Source of the DNA: Chitinophaga solisilvae
Lineage (GTDB): Bacteria > Bacteroidota > Bacteroidia > Chitinophagales > Chitinophagaceae
Length of the DNA: 64,000 nucleotides
Reading direction: 5' to 3'
Assembly (NCBI RefSeq): GCF_009928525.1
Contig: NZ_JAABOK010000012.1
Location: 62,001 to 126,000 of the forward strand
Positions within the stretch are counted from its first letter, which is position 1, and each line of letters begins with the position of its first letter. Positions 53,708 through 62,560 of this stretch are shown here, piece after piece. The notes below the pieces were generated by a model. It had not been told where the DNA came from. It saw nothing but the letters and a program-made list of their open reading frames with translations, and made no database searches. Both the position numbers and the translations under genes were made by a program.

Positions 53708-54535
53708 ATGAAAAAGCTCATCCCTTCTGCGTTGGCTGTACTGGTTAGCTGCCTGTACTTTGTTATGCCCGCTGCTGCGCAGCAAAAAACAGCTCCTGCC
53801 CGTGAAGATATTGTAGTAATGCAAAATGGTGAAGAAAAACATGGAAAGATTACTGAAGTGGATACCGACATTGTAAAGTTTATGCACAGCGGAGAAACAT
53901 TGCTGTATACGTTGAAAAAATCGGATATCAGCAAGATCACTTTCGCCAGTGGCAGAATTGAAATGATCTCACATCCGCCGAAGGAAAGTGCTGCAGATCA
54001 GCCGCCTTATCCTGTCATGACTCCCAACCTGGTAGCCATCCTGCCTTTCAAGTACCGTCAGGTAAACGGTTATCCTGAGCCTGTCGCCGAAACAAAAGAG
54101 AAGCTGCAGGATGATACCTACGCGTATCTGAGCAAACGTGCCGCCACCTACAGGTTCCAGGACCCGCAAACCACCAATGCACTGCTGTTTCGCAGAGGGA
54201 TCGATGAAAACACTATCAGGGGCTATACCTATGCAGAACTATGCAGCGTCCTTGGCGTGGAATACATCATACACGGTTCCCTCTCCCGCAGCTCCCGCGA
54301 AACGGTAGACACCTACGAAGGCAAAGAAATCAGGAAAGAAGACAACAAACTGAATCAGACCAAAGTAGCCAATACTACCGTTGACAAACAATACAACAAC
54401 GAAGTCAGCATCATGATCTACAACTCCCGCAACGACCGGATATATAGTAATCAGCGCACGGCTTTAATGATGGAAGAGAATTCATATTGGTATGCGTTGG
54501 CGTTTATGCTGAAACGCTGCCCATTGTACAGATAA
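53708..54535 (+). CDS. secreted CsgG/LpoB-like protein of unknown function
   Basis: A 275-residue exported protein. The start is the ATG at 53708, giving the signal peptide MKKLIPSALAVLVSC ... AAAQ. The N-terminal part of the mature protein, DIVVMQNGEEKHGKITEVD with LYTLKKSDISKITFASGRIE, is a small Bacteroidota domain seen in exported proteins. The rest, VAILPFKYRQVNG ... YAELCSVLGVEYIIHGSLSR, resembles the CsgG/LpoB-type alpha/beta fold. It stands between pbpC and the alpha-2-macroglobulin gene, on the opposite strand. A PBP-activator role is speculative. Confidence 0.7.
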   Translation: MKKLIPSALAVLVSCLYFVMPAAAQQKTAPAREDIVVMQNGEEKHGKITEVDTDIVKFMHSGETLLYTLKKSDISKITFASGRIEMISHPPKESAADQPPYPVMTPNLVAILPFKYRQVNGYPEPVAETKEKLQDDTYAYLSKRAATYRFQDPQTTNALLFRRGIDENTIRGYTYAELCSVLGVEYIIHGSLSRSSRETVDTYEGKEIRKEDNKLNQTKVANTTVDKQYNNEVSIMIYNSRNDRIYSNQRTALMMEENSYWYALAFMLKRCPLYR

Positions 54536-54538
54536 TAT

Positions 54539-54669
54539 AATTACGAATTACGAATTGCGAATTACGAATGTAAAAGCGAAGAGCTAAACGTAGATTAAAG
54601 GTGATATACAATAGTTATCTCTTTTAATCTACGTTTAGCTCTTCGCTTTTACATTCGTAATTCGCAATT
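54539..54669. repeat. long palindrome with one shortened arm, AATTACG-arm type (element 7)
   Basis: Perfect 47-bp arms, 54553-54599 and 54623-54669, with AAAAGCGAAGAGCTAAACG in the arm. The left side has two further AATTACG units (54539-54552) with no partner because the right arm ends at the stop codon of the alpha-2-macroglobulin gene (54669-54671). It begins 3 bp after the stop of the CsgG/LpoB-like gene. No T tract. Confidence 0.9.
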
Positions 54670-57600
54670 TACCTCGTTACTTCTACCCATTTCCCCGGCA
54701 GGAACGCATGTATTGTATTGTCATACATGGCTTCGCAGGAGGTAGCGGGCAGGTAGTAGCGGCCCAGGTAAGAGGCGTTAAGTAATACGGTGTAGACGCG
54801 TGTTTTGTTTTCTTCGATATTGAAATAGGTGTACACCCTGTCATCGCGTATATCCTTATAGGTGGCAGGCGATGAGCGGAAGGAGCTGTCGTTGTCCATC
54901 AGGCGGGTGTTCAGTATTTCCCATCCGGAAGGGAATATCTGGGACAGCGCCATCTGTTCGTAATAACCGCGTTTACCAGGGTTTTTGATGGTAACGGTGG
55001 CCATGAAATCGCTGCCCTGACGCAGGGTAGAGATATCCAGCGGATGTCCTTCACGGGTGCTGTATTGTACCTGCATACTGAGTATGTCAGGGTTGTTGGT
55101 AGCTACCGGTTCCTGGCCGGCATCCGGCTGGCCGCGCAGGATCAGGCGCGCATACAGGACGTTCTGGCCATTGTTCTGCAGCGTGATGTTACCCTGAGCA
55201 CTGTTGAAGGTAACAGGGATCTGCGTGACAAAGGATTGTCCGTTAACAGTGCCTTTTGCGCCGTTGAGTGTATAGCTGACATTGATTTTACTGTTGCCTT
55301 TGTTGGCGCCGCAGAATTTGGCTACTGCCAGCAGGGCGTAGGCGGTGGTTTGTGTGCTGTACCACTGGTTATCCTGTGAAAGCTGTGCGGCAATCTGTTT
55401 TACCAGTTCATTGGCGCGGTTGCGTTGCCCCAGCATGGTCAACGTTTCCAGGATCATAGCTTTATCGCGCAGGTCGGAGCCGAAGGTGCCGCCCAGCTGC
55501 GTATAGGGTTTCACCTCAGTAGGGAGGCTTTGTACCAGTGCATTGGCAACCTCTGGTTGTCCGGCAAGCCTGTAAGCTGCTGCCAGCCTCCATTTGGCAG
55601 GAGTGGAAATATATTTGAATTCCTTCAGCCTGTTCATGGCGCCCAGCTCCGGTACTTTGGCGAGTGCCAGCAGGTATACGCGGTATGCCTGAATGAGGTC
55701 GCCGCCATAGAAGTTCTGTGTATTCGGTGACCAGGTGGCAGCTTTGTTGCGCTGGTATTTTTTCCACTGATCCAGCAGGCCGGCAGGGAGCGTATAGCCC
55801 TTGGCCTGAGCTTCCAGGAGGAAGTGACCGGCATAGTTGGTGCCCCATTCGTCTGCATCTGCCATCCCCGGCCAGTAGCTCATACCACCGTCGGAGGTCT
55901 GGAAACCTTTCAGCCTGTTGATACCTGCTTTTATGTTACGGTCTATTTCTGCCAGCTGGCTTTCTTTCAGATCCATCAGCTGGTTCAGTGCAAGCTGCGG
56001 GAATACGCCGGAGGTAGTTTGCTCGATACAGCCGTGCGGGTACTCTATGAGGAACTGCAGGCGCTTGCCGAGGTTGAGCGACGGTATAGTGGATATTTCC
56101 AGCACGCCGGAGTTGGTGCCCGACATACCTACAGGGCTGTAGGCTGTACTCCAGTTCCTGCCGCTTTCCAGCGTATAGTCGATGACGTTGGTTATCACCG
56201 GATTCGGGTTACGTACGTCCAGTTCTACATTTTCTTCTGCGCGCTCACTGCCGCTGGTGGCTACAGCCTTGATTTTGCCTATGCCTGTCTGCGGTCTTAC
56301 TTTCACATCGAAGTATACGATCTGTTCTCCCGGCTGATTGAAGGTAACCGTTTTGGTTTGCTCGCCTACTACTTCCAGCAGGGCATTGGTGCTGAGGGTA
56401 ACGTTGGCGGAGCGGATGTTGGGTTCCAGTCCGAATACCGTTACAGGCAGCTGGATGGTTTCTGACGGACCAAGTACCCGCGGAGCGCTGGTAAGCAGCA
56501 TGAGCGGTTTTTTCACGGCCACCGCTTTTTCAGCGAAACCGTATGCACCGTCCTGGCCCGCTACCACCATAGCTTTAACAGAGCCTATATAGGGTGGCAG
56601 TTTGAATTTATGCGTTTGTTTCTGACCGCTCTTCAGGTAGAAAGGTCCCATATATTTCACTACCGGCTTGAAGCGGTTGGCTTTTGCTGCGCCGGCATTT
56701 TTATTCAGCCCTTCGTCGCCGCCAATGCTGAGGATACGTTCCATATCTGCACCCCATGCGCCGATCACGAAATCGAAGAGATCCCAGGTTTTAACGCCCA
56801 GGGCCTCCCTTGCATAGAAGGAGCTGTGCGGGTCCGGTGTTTTGAACCGGGTAAGATCGAGCAGCCCCTCATCTACGATGGCGATGGTATATGTCATGGA
56901 TTTGCCGTTGCTTTCGCTCACGGTGATGGTAGCGTCGGATTCCGGTTTCAGCTTGTCAGGCATACTGATGACCGGTTTCAGGATGGTGCCCGGATCTTCT
57001 ATTGAAACAGGAATGGTACCATACATCCTGATAGGCAGGTCATTGACAGTCTGGGCATGTGGTTGCAGCAGGGTAACGTTGACGTATATATTAGGCGTCA
57101 TATTTTTTTCTGCCTTGAAACGGAAGGTGGTCTGCCCCTGCTGGGTATTTACCCAGAATGTTTTCAGCACCTTGCTGCCGGATTCAATGCTGATTAATCC
57201 ACGTCCGCCTGCGCTACTGGGGATAGTCAGATTGATATCATCACCGGTTTTATACTTTTGTTTGTCAGCAGTAAATACCAGCATAGATGCTTCGGCGGGA
57301 TTTTCTTTCTGCATTCTTTCTGCCCATCCCGGCCAGTCAATATATACGGATTTGCCGCTGGTATGGCCGCTTTGCAAGTCTTTTACCCTTACCAGGTAAC
57401 GGCCCCAGTCCGGTGAGTTGACGCGCAGCTCCCATTTACCGCGGCCGTTGTGCAGGGTAATGGTTTCTTTGCTCAGCAGCTGGTTGTAGTTGTCCTGTGT
57501 GAAATTGGAGAACTCGTTGGATTCGCTTTCATCCCACCACCATCTCCATCTCACCTTGTAGAGTTCTACCTGTACTTCGCGGCTGCCGCCAATGAGGTTA

Positions 57601-60242
57601 CCTTTATCATCTACATCCACAATGTCTATGCTGTGCGGCTTGTCTGTCAGCAGCATACCGGTGGTGCGGTCGCCTTCGGGCATGCGTAAACCGGCATAGG
57701 AGGTGAACGGATTATACGGCATGGAGAAGTGATCGATACTGAAATCACCTCCCGGCTCGAATACTTTTACTTCGAAGTTGGCTTTCAGCTGGCCGGGGGC
57801 AATCTTACCGAGCTGCATGTCTGCACTGACAGTAGCGGTGCCGGCATCGCTCAGCGCACCTTCGAAGATGGTTTTATTCTCTGCCTCAAAATGGGTGACA
57901 GGGTCATCGAAGGTATAGCCCTCGAAATTTTTGAAGCTGGTAGTTTGTTCTTTGAGAGATACATCCACTTTGGCTTTCAGGTGCTGGGCAGTGGCGCCAA
58001 ACAGCCACATGGCTGACAGCGAGCCCTGGGAGCCGGTTTTGGATAAGGCCGTGGCGGATCCGAAGTCCATTTTTATTTTCAGCCTGTTAGGCTTCACGGT
58101 TTCCACGCGGATGTTTTTGGTAAAGGTGGCGCCGCCGACTTTTACCTTGGCGAGCCAGTTACCGGTTGGATCATCGGGTTGCGTGGAGGTAGAGAAGCTA
58201 TAGAAGCCATTCAGGCCTTCATGCTGATTGAGGCGTTTATACAATTGTCCTTTAGGGTTGTATAACTCCAGGGATACGGGGTGATCTTTCGGCAGTTTAT
58301 CATCCTTATCTTCCAGGATAAATGTCAGGTAGATGGAATCGCCCGGCCGCCATACGCCGCGCTCGCCATAGAGGAAGCCTTTGATACCGCTCTGTACTTC
58401 TTCGCCTTTTACGTCGAAGCGGCTGAGGGGCAGGGAGCTGCCATCGTCGAGTTTGAGGTAGCCTCTTTCATCGCCTTTTTTGGCGATGAGCAGGTAAGGT
58501 TTGCGTTTCAGTTCAAAAGAGGCAAGGCCGTCGCCGTCGCTCTTTGTTTTATAGATCACCTGGTTCTGATAGTCGAGCAGTTCCAGCTCCACGCCTGTCA
58601 ATGGTTTGGTATCGCGGATATCCGTTACCACCACCAGCATGCTGTTATCATTACCTCTTTTGGCAATAAGGCCTATGTTGGAAGAAACAATGTTCCGGGA
58701 AGCCCATTTGTCTTTATTGTAGTAAGAATTGGAGCAGGCATCGTTACGGCGCTCCCAGTCGTACCCGTACGGATAATAGCTATCGTAGCGTACCCAGAAG
58801 GCATCATCATCATCTATCTTCTCCCCGTAATAGTTTTCTTCAGATTCTTCTCCCTGTGAGCTTTCTCCTTCTTTCTTCTCTTCTGTACACTGGGTAAGCG
58901 CATATGATTTACGGAAGCCGATGGTTACGCGGTAAATAGCGCCCGGCTCTGTACGCAGCAGTTTGTCGAGGTCGAGGAAGAAGCGGTTTTTCTTATGGAG
59001 ATTAACAGATTTATCACTATCCAGGCGGATCACTTTTTCTACTACGGGTCTGCCTACACGACGCAGCTCCTGGTCGCCGTTCAGGTTGTTGTTCTGCAGG
59101 TATTGCGGTACGTTGTTCTCATAAATTTTGATGATGCTTACATCTACGGCATTCAGGTTAACTGCTTCAAACGGCATCACCAGCTTATTGCTTTCGGGCA
59201 GAATAACGCCCTTGCCGGGGATTTCCACGGAGGGCAGTGTATTTTCAAAATTGACATTGGCGCTGAAAGTCTTGCCCAGTCTTTGATCGGTGATATTGAT
59301 AACACCTTCGTTGATGATGGCGTTATAGCTGCCTTCCAGTCTAACGGGGGAGTATACACGTACTTCACTGCCGTCGATGGTATATCTCAGGTCACTCTGC
59401 CCGCTGATGCCGACCAGGCCTTCAAGGGTCTGGGCTACGCTGATGGGATCAGAGAACTGTACGAGCAGGTGTTGTTCCGGTTCAGACATGGCTTTTACCT
59501 CGAGCACCTTGAAATCTCCTCTGGCCGGAACTTCTACGGTTTTCTTTCCTTCGTTATCCACTTTCAGCGGAGATCCTGACCAGGTCAGTTCCATATTGCG
59601 GGCAATGTTTCCGCGTTCGATGCCGGCGATGGTAAAGCGGGAGGTACGTTCGGCGGCATTATGCTGCCAGGTGACCGGCAGTTTTTTACCGGCATATTGT
59701 GCGCTGAGGAGCTTTTCTACTACCTGCGGGTCTTCCACATCGGCAGTGAAAACGGCGCCGGTATACGTCATCTTATCAAGAGACGAGTTGGTGCTGGCTT
59801 TCAGTCCGGCGAAGTCCAGGGAGAACGAAGGTTTGATGATTTTAAAATCAAAATCGAAGGTTTTGAGATCTTTCGGCACTTCCATCACCTTACCGAGTTT
59901 AAAGGTAGCCTGGTAGGTTTTTCCGGGCTGCAGGTTTTCATCCGGCCGGAATTCGATGGTGGTGGCATCTATCCAATAGGACTTGCCCTTGATAGACGGG
60001 GAAAACTCGAAGACTTCCTTGTCGAGCACTTCGTTCTGGGTATGGGTGACGTTTACCTGCCCCGCGAGATGCACGCGGATAGGACTCTGTTTGGAGATGA
60101 CACCCGCTGTGTAAGCCTCGATATACTTGGCAAAAGCGGGGTTCATTTCTTTTTTGGTAGTCCTGCAGCCACTGATCTGTGTCAGCGCAGCCAGGGAAAC
60201 AATGAATACTGCTACAGCTAAAAGCCGTTTGAATAGGTGCAT
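54669..60242 (-). CDS. bacterial alpha-2-macroglobulin lipoprotein
   Basis: A 1857-residue lipoprotein (TQISGCRTT, Cys about 26) of the bacterial alpha-2-macroglobulin (YfhM/MagD-like) family, which traps proteases at the periplasm. The thioester motif is intact: C1405-I-E-Q1408 within YPHGCIEQTTSG. The bait region should lie before it. The length is in the usual range (about 1650-1900). Its partner is normally PBP1C, and pbpC is indeed close by on the same strand, but a rightward gene and palindrome element 7 separate them. The family is linked to protection after envelope damage. Confidence 0.95.
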   Translation of the reverse strand: MHLFKRLLAVAVFIVSLAALTQISGCRTTKKEMNPAFAKYIEAYTAGVISKQSPIRVHLAGQVNVTHTQNEVLDKEVFEFSPSIKGKSYWIDATTIEFRPDENLQPGKTYQATFKLGKVMEVPKDLKTFDFDFKIIKPSFSLDFAGLKASTNSSLDKMTYTGAVFTADVEDPQVVEKLLSAQYAGKKLPVTWQHNAAERTSRFTIAGIERGNIARNMELTWSGSPLKVDNEGKKTVEVPARGDFKVLEVKAMSEPEQHLLVQFSDPISVAQTLEGLVGISGQSDLRYTIDGSEVRVYSPVRLEGSYNAIINEGVINITDQRLGKTFSANVNFENTLPSVEIPGKGVILPESNKLVMPFEAVNLNAVDVSIIKIYENNVPQYLQNNNLNGDQELRRVGRPVVEKVIRLDSDKSVNLHKKNRFFLDLDKLLRTEPGAIYRVTIGFRKSYALTQCTEEKKEGESSQGEESEENYYGEKIDDDDAFWVRYDSYYPYGYDWERRNDACSNSYYNKDKWASRNIVSSNIGLIAKRGNDNSMLVVVTDIRDTKPLTGVELELLDYQNQVIYKTKSDGDGLASFELKRKPYLLIAKKGDERGYLKLDDGSSLPLSRFDVKGEEVQSGIKGFLYGERGVWRPGDSIYLTFILEDKDDKLPKDHPVSLELYNPKGQLYKRLNQHEGLNGFYSFSTSTQPDDPTGNWLAKVKVGGATFTKNIRVETVKPNRLKIKMDFGSATALSKTGSQGSLSAMWLFGATAQHLKAKVDVSLKEQTTSFKNFEGYTFDDPVTHFEAENKTIFEGALSDAGTATVSADMQLGKIAPGQLKANFEVKVFEPGGDFSIDHFSMPYNPFTSYAGLRMPEGDRTTGMLLTDKPHSIDIVDVDDKGNLIGGSREVQVELYKVRWRWWWDESESNEFSNFTQDNYNQLLSKETITLHNGRGKWELRVNSPDWGRYLVRVKDLQSGHTSGKSVYIDWPGWAERMQKENPAEASMLVFTADKQKYKTGDDINLTIPSSAGGRGLISIESGSKVLKTFWVNTQQGQTTFRFKAEKNMTPNIYVNVTLLQPHAQTVNDLPIRMYGTIPVSIEDPGTILKPVISMPDKLKPESDATITVSESNGKSMTYTIAIVDEGLLDLTRFKTPDPHSSFYAREALGVKTWDLFDFVIGAWGADMERILSIGGDEGLNKNAGAAKANRFKPVVKYMGPFYLKSGQKQTHKFKLPPYIGSVKAMVVAGQDGAYGFAEKAVAVKKPLMLLTSAPRVLGPSETIQLPVTVFGLEPNIRSANVTLSTNALLEVVGEQTKTVTFNQPGEQIVYFDVKVRPQTGIGKIKAVATSGSERAEENVELDVRNPNPVITNVIDYTLESGRNWSTAYSPVGMSGTNSGVLEISTIPSLNLGKRLQFLIEYPHGCIEQTTSGVFPQLALNQLMDLKESQLAEIDRNIKAGINRLKGFQTSDGGMSYWPGMADADEWGTNYAGHFLLEAQAKGYTLPAGLLDQWKKYQRNKAATWSPNTQNFYGGDLIQAYRVYLLALAKVPELGAMNRLKEFKYISTPAKWRLAAAYRLAGQPEVANALVQSLPTEVKPYTQLGGTFGSDLRDKAMILETLTMLGQRNRANELVKQIAAQLSQDNQWYSTQTTAYALLAVAKFCGANKGNSKINVSYTLNGAKGTVNGQSFVTQIPVTFNSAQGNITLQNNGQNVLYARLILRGQPDAGQEPVATNNPDILSMQVQYSTREGHPLDISTLRQGSDFMATVTIKNPGKRGYYEQMALSQIFPSGWEILNTRLMDNDSSFRSSPATYKDIRDDRVYTYFNIEENKTRVYTVLLNASYLGRYYLPATSCEAMYDNTIHAFLPGKWVEVTR

Positions 60243-60291
60243 CAGGAATGGATTATGGTGATTAACTGATTAGATGCGAAGATAGTCCATT

Positions 60292-60409
60292 TAGTTATTT
60301 GGTTATTTGAGATTTGGTTATTTAAAATGCAGCGGAGACATGAGCGAATACTTTCGCAATAATCTCCGCTGCATTTTAAATAACCAAATCTCAAATAACC
60401 AAATAACTA
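60292..60409. repeat. long palindrome, TTATTTG-arm type with GCGGAGA core (element 9)
   Basis: Perfect 47-bp arms, 60292-60338 and 60363-60409. The outer arm consists of TTATTTG and AGATTTG-like units; the inner part is AAAATGCAGCGGAGA. The 24-nt loop contains a GCGAA/TTCGC stem. It starts 2 bp after the stop of the leftward ATPase gene (60412) and lies 49 bp upstream of the alpha-2-macroglobulin start, so it occupies that gene's leader region. Confidence 0.9.
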
Positions 60410-60411
60410 CA

Positions 60412-61902
60412 TTATATGGTTTTTCCTCCGCTCAGCCGCAGGAACTTATCTACGCATTCCGGGAGTTCTTCTTCGTAGTGGGTGACGTAGATGAGGGTAA
60501 CGGGCATATGGTGGCAGAGTTGTTCAATTACTTTTTTGAAGTGGCGTTTTTGCTGATCGTCCAGCCCCTGGCAGGGTTCGTCGAAAATGAGGAGTGGCGG
60601 GTGTTTTACCAGGGCGCGGGCCAGGAGGGAAAGTCGCTGGGCGCTTTCGGGTACTTGTTTGAAGGGGGTGGCAGCATATGCTCCGATGTCCAGGATATCC
60701 AGCCAGGTGCGGGCTGTTGCCTGTTGTTCCGGTGTGGCCGGGCGGGTGCTGCCGATGATATCGGAGAAGCCGGAGCATACTACCTGGAGGCAGTTGTCGC
60801 GGGAGCTGAAGTACTGGTGGAGTTCAGGAGAAACGAAGCCGATCTTCTTTTTGATGTCCCAGATACTTTCTCCGGAGCCACGGCGGCGGTCGAACAGCCA
60901 TAGCTTGTTGGCGTATGCCTGCGGGTTGTCGCCGTTGATGAGACTGAGCAGCGTTGATTTACCGGCGCCGTTGTGGCCCAGCAGTGCCCATTTTTCATTG
61001 GTTTTTACGGTCCAGTTAATATCGTCGAGGATGGTATTTTCTCCGTATTTCACCCGGATGTTTTCCATGCGTACGATGTGCTCAAATGTTGTTTCCGTAT
61101 GATTTTTTACCATTTCTGCGATCCTGTCTGCCTGTGGCAGGGGCAGTATATCTTCTTCAACGGCTGGCAGGGGGAGCTGTACAAATTCACTGCGTGTATA
61201 CCTGCCCGTTATCTCTCCGTTTTCGAGGGTGAGTACGTGGGTGATATGTTCCGGGATTTCATGCGGTGTAGTTGCCAGCAGTACTGTGGTGCCGTTGCTG
61301 ATGATTTCATTGATCATCGCGGTAAAGTCCTTGCGGGTCTGTACATCCAGGCCGATGTACGGATTGTCGAGCAGCAGCAGCTGTGGTTGCTGCAGCAGGG
61401 CGCGGGCAATCATGATACGGCGGGTTTCCCCGTTTGACAGCTTGATGAGGCGCTTTCCCAGGAGCGGCGCTACCTTCAGCGGCAGCAGCAGTGCCGGCAC
61501 TTCGGCGATGCCGAGGTATTCGCTGACAACCGGCGAGTTGTCGGCATCCGCACTGTTAAACCGTTGCTGATAGTAGAAGTCGGTGGTGGTATTGGAGAGG
61601 TTCCGGAAAGTATGATGATGACCTACCAGCTGCACCAGGTTGCGATAGGTAAAGTACGGATCGGTAATGGTATGCTGTTGTTTCCATGCATCATAAAAAT
61701 GATGTCTGACGGTCCCATTGATGATATTAAACTTACCAAGAATGGTATGGAACAGGGCGGTCTTACCTGACCCGCTGGGACCTGTCACGGCCCATTGTTC
61801 ATTTTTATTGACTTCCCAGCTGAGGGAATTGAAGAGTGTTTTGTCGAGATACCTTACGGTAACATGTTCCAGCGAGAGAAAGGGTGTCTTTACTTCTTCC
61901 AT
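60412..61902 (-). CDS. double ABC ATPase, ModF-like
   Basis: A 496-residue protein with two ABC ATPase domains and no membrane part. Walker A motifs are GPSGSGKTAL (about residue 40) and GHNGAGKSTLL (about 310). Domain 2 has LIFDEPCQGLDDQQ; domain 1 has LLLLDNPYIGLD, in which the Glu after the Walker B Asp is Asn, so domain 1 may not hydrolyse ATP. The ABC signature of domain 1 is LSNGETRRI. The arrangement fits ModF-type proteins, which have been linked to molybdate but have no established role. The nearest molybdenum genes are 57 kb away, so a molybdate role is doubtful. Confidence 0.82.
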   Translation of the reverse strand: MEEVKTPFLSLEHVTVRYLDKTLFNSLSWEVNKNEQWAVTGPSGSGKTALFHTILGKFNIINGTVRHHFYDAWKQQHTITDPYFTYRNLVQLVGHHHTFRNLSNTTTDFYYQQRFNSADADNSPVVSEYLGIAEVPALLLPLKVAPLLGKRLIKLSNGETRRIMIARALLQQPQLLLLDNPYIGLDVQTRKDFTAMINEIISNGTTVLLATTPHEIPEHITHVLTLENGEITGRYTRSEFVQLPLPAVEEDILPLPQADRIAEMVKNHTETTFEHIVRMENIRVKYGENTILDDINWTVKTNEKWALLGHNGAGKSTLLSLINGDNPQAYANKLWLFDRRRGSGESIWDIKKKIGFVSPELHQYFSSRDNCLQVVCSGFSDIIGSTRPATPEQQATARTWLDILDIGAYAATPFKQVPESAQRLSLLARALVKHPPLLIFDEPCQGLDDQQKRHFKKVIEQLCHHMPVTLIYVTHYEEELPECVDKFLRLSGGKTI

Positions 61903-61995
61903 GGTTTACTTGGTTGGGCTAAAGATTCATTGTCGCCTATAAAAATAATAGTATTATCGGATGGTTCAAGTATTTTTATAGCAAATCATCGTTTT

Positions 61996-62439
61996 ATGAA
62001 TTGGGATTTCAAGACTTTCGGAGAGCTGACGATCAATGAGCTGTATGATATATTGCGACTACGGAGCGAAGTATTTGTGGTAGAGCAGAACTGTGCCTAT
62101 CAGGACCTGGATGATTATGACCAGCAGGCATACCACCTGATGGGAAGGGATGCCAACGGGCAGCTGCTGGCCTATACCCGTATTTTTGCTCCCGGCATCA
62201 AATACGAAGAATCTTCCATCGGCCGCGTGGTCACTTCACCGAAGGCACGCGGTACCGGCGCCGGCCGTCAGCTCATGGAAAAATCCTTGTCAACACTCGA
62301 AAATACCTTCGGAAAGATAGCCGTAAGAATAGGTGCGCAGCAATACCTGGAGCGGTTCTATGCCTCGCTGGGCTTTGTAAGCACAAGTGAACCTTATCTG
62401 GAGGATGGGATATGGCATGTGGAAATGGTAAGGAAATAA
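61996..62439 (+). CDS. ElaA-type GNAT acetyltransferase
   Basis: A 147-residue GCN5-related N-acetyltransferase of the ElaA type. The start is the ATG at 61996 (MNWDFKTFGELTINEL). LYDILRLRSEVFVVEQNCAYQ and DLDDYDQQAYHL are typical ElaA parts; SIGRVVTSPKARGTGAGRQL is the acetyl-CoA-binding segment with the RGxGxG-like loop. The substrate is unknown. It is divergent from the ATPase gene with 93 bp between starts. Its stop codon is inside palindrome element 8. Confidence 0.92.
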   Translation: MNWDFKTFGELTINELYDILRLRSEVFVVEQNCAYQDLDDYDQQAYHLMGRDANGQLLAYTRIFAPGIKYEESSIGRVVTSPKARGTGAGRQLMEKSLSTLENTFGKIAVRIGAQQYLERFYASLGFVSTSEPYLEDGIWHVEMVRK

Positions 62440-62560
62440 TTACGAATTACGAATTGCGAATTACGAATGAGGAGCGAAGACATAAGCAAAGAAGTAAATT
62501 CTTTATCCGCTTACATCTTCGCTCCTCATTCGTAATTCGCAATTCGTAATTCGCAATTAT
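62436..62560. repeat. palindrome containing the stop codons of both flanking genes (element 8)
   Basis: 52-bp arms, 62436-62487 and 62509-62560, with three mismatches. The outer arm is made of AATTACG/AATTGCG heptads, the inner part is AGGAGCGAAGACATAAGC. The stop of the ElaA-type gene (62437-62439) and the stop of the DUF6048 gene (62557-62559) lie in the two arm ends. No T tract follows on either side. Confidence 0.9.
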
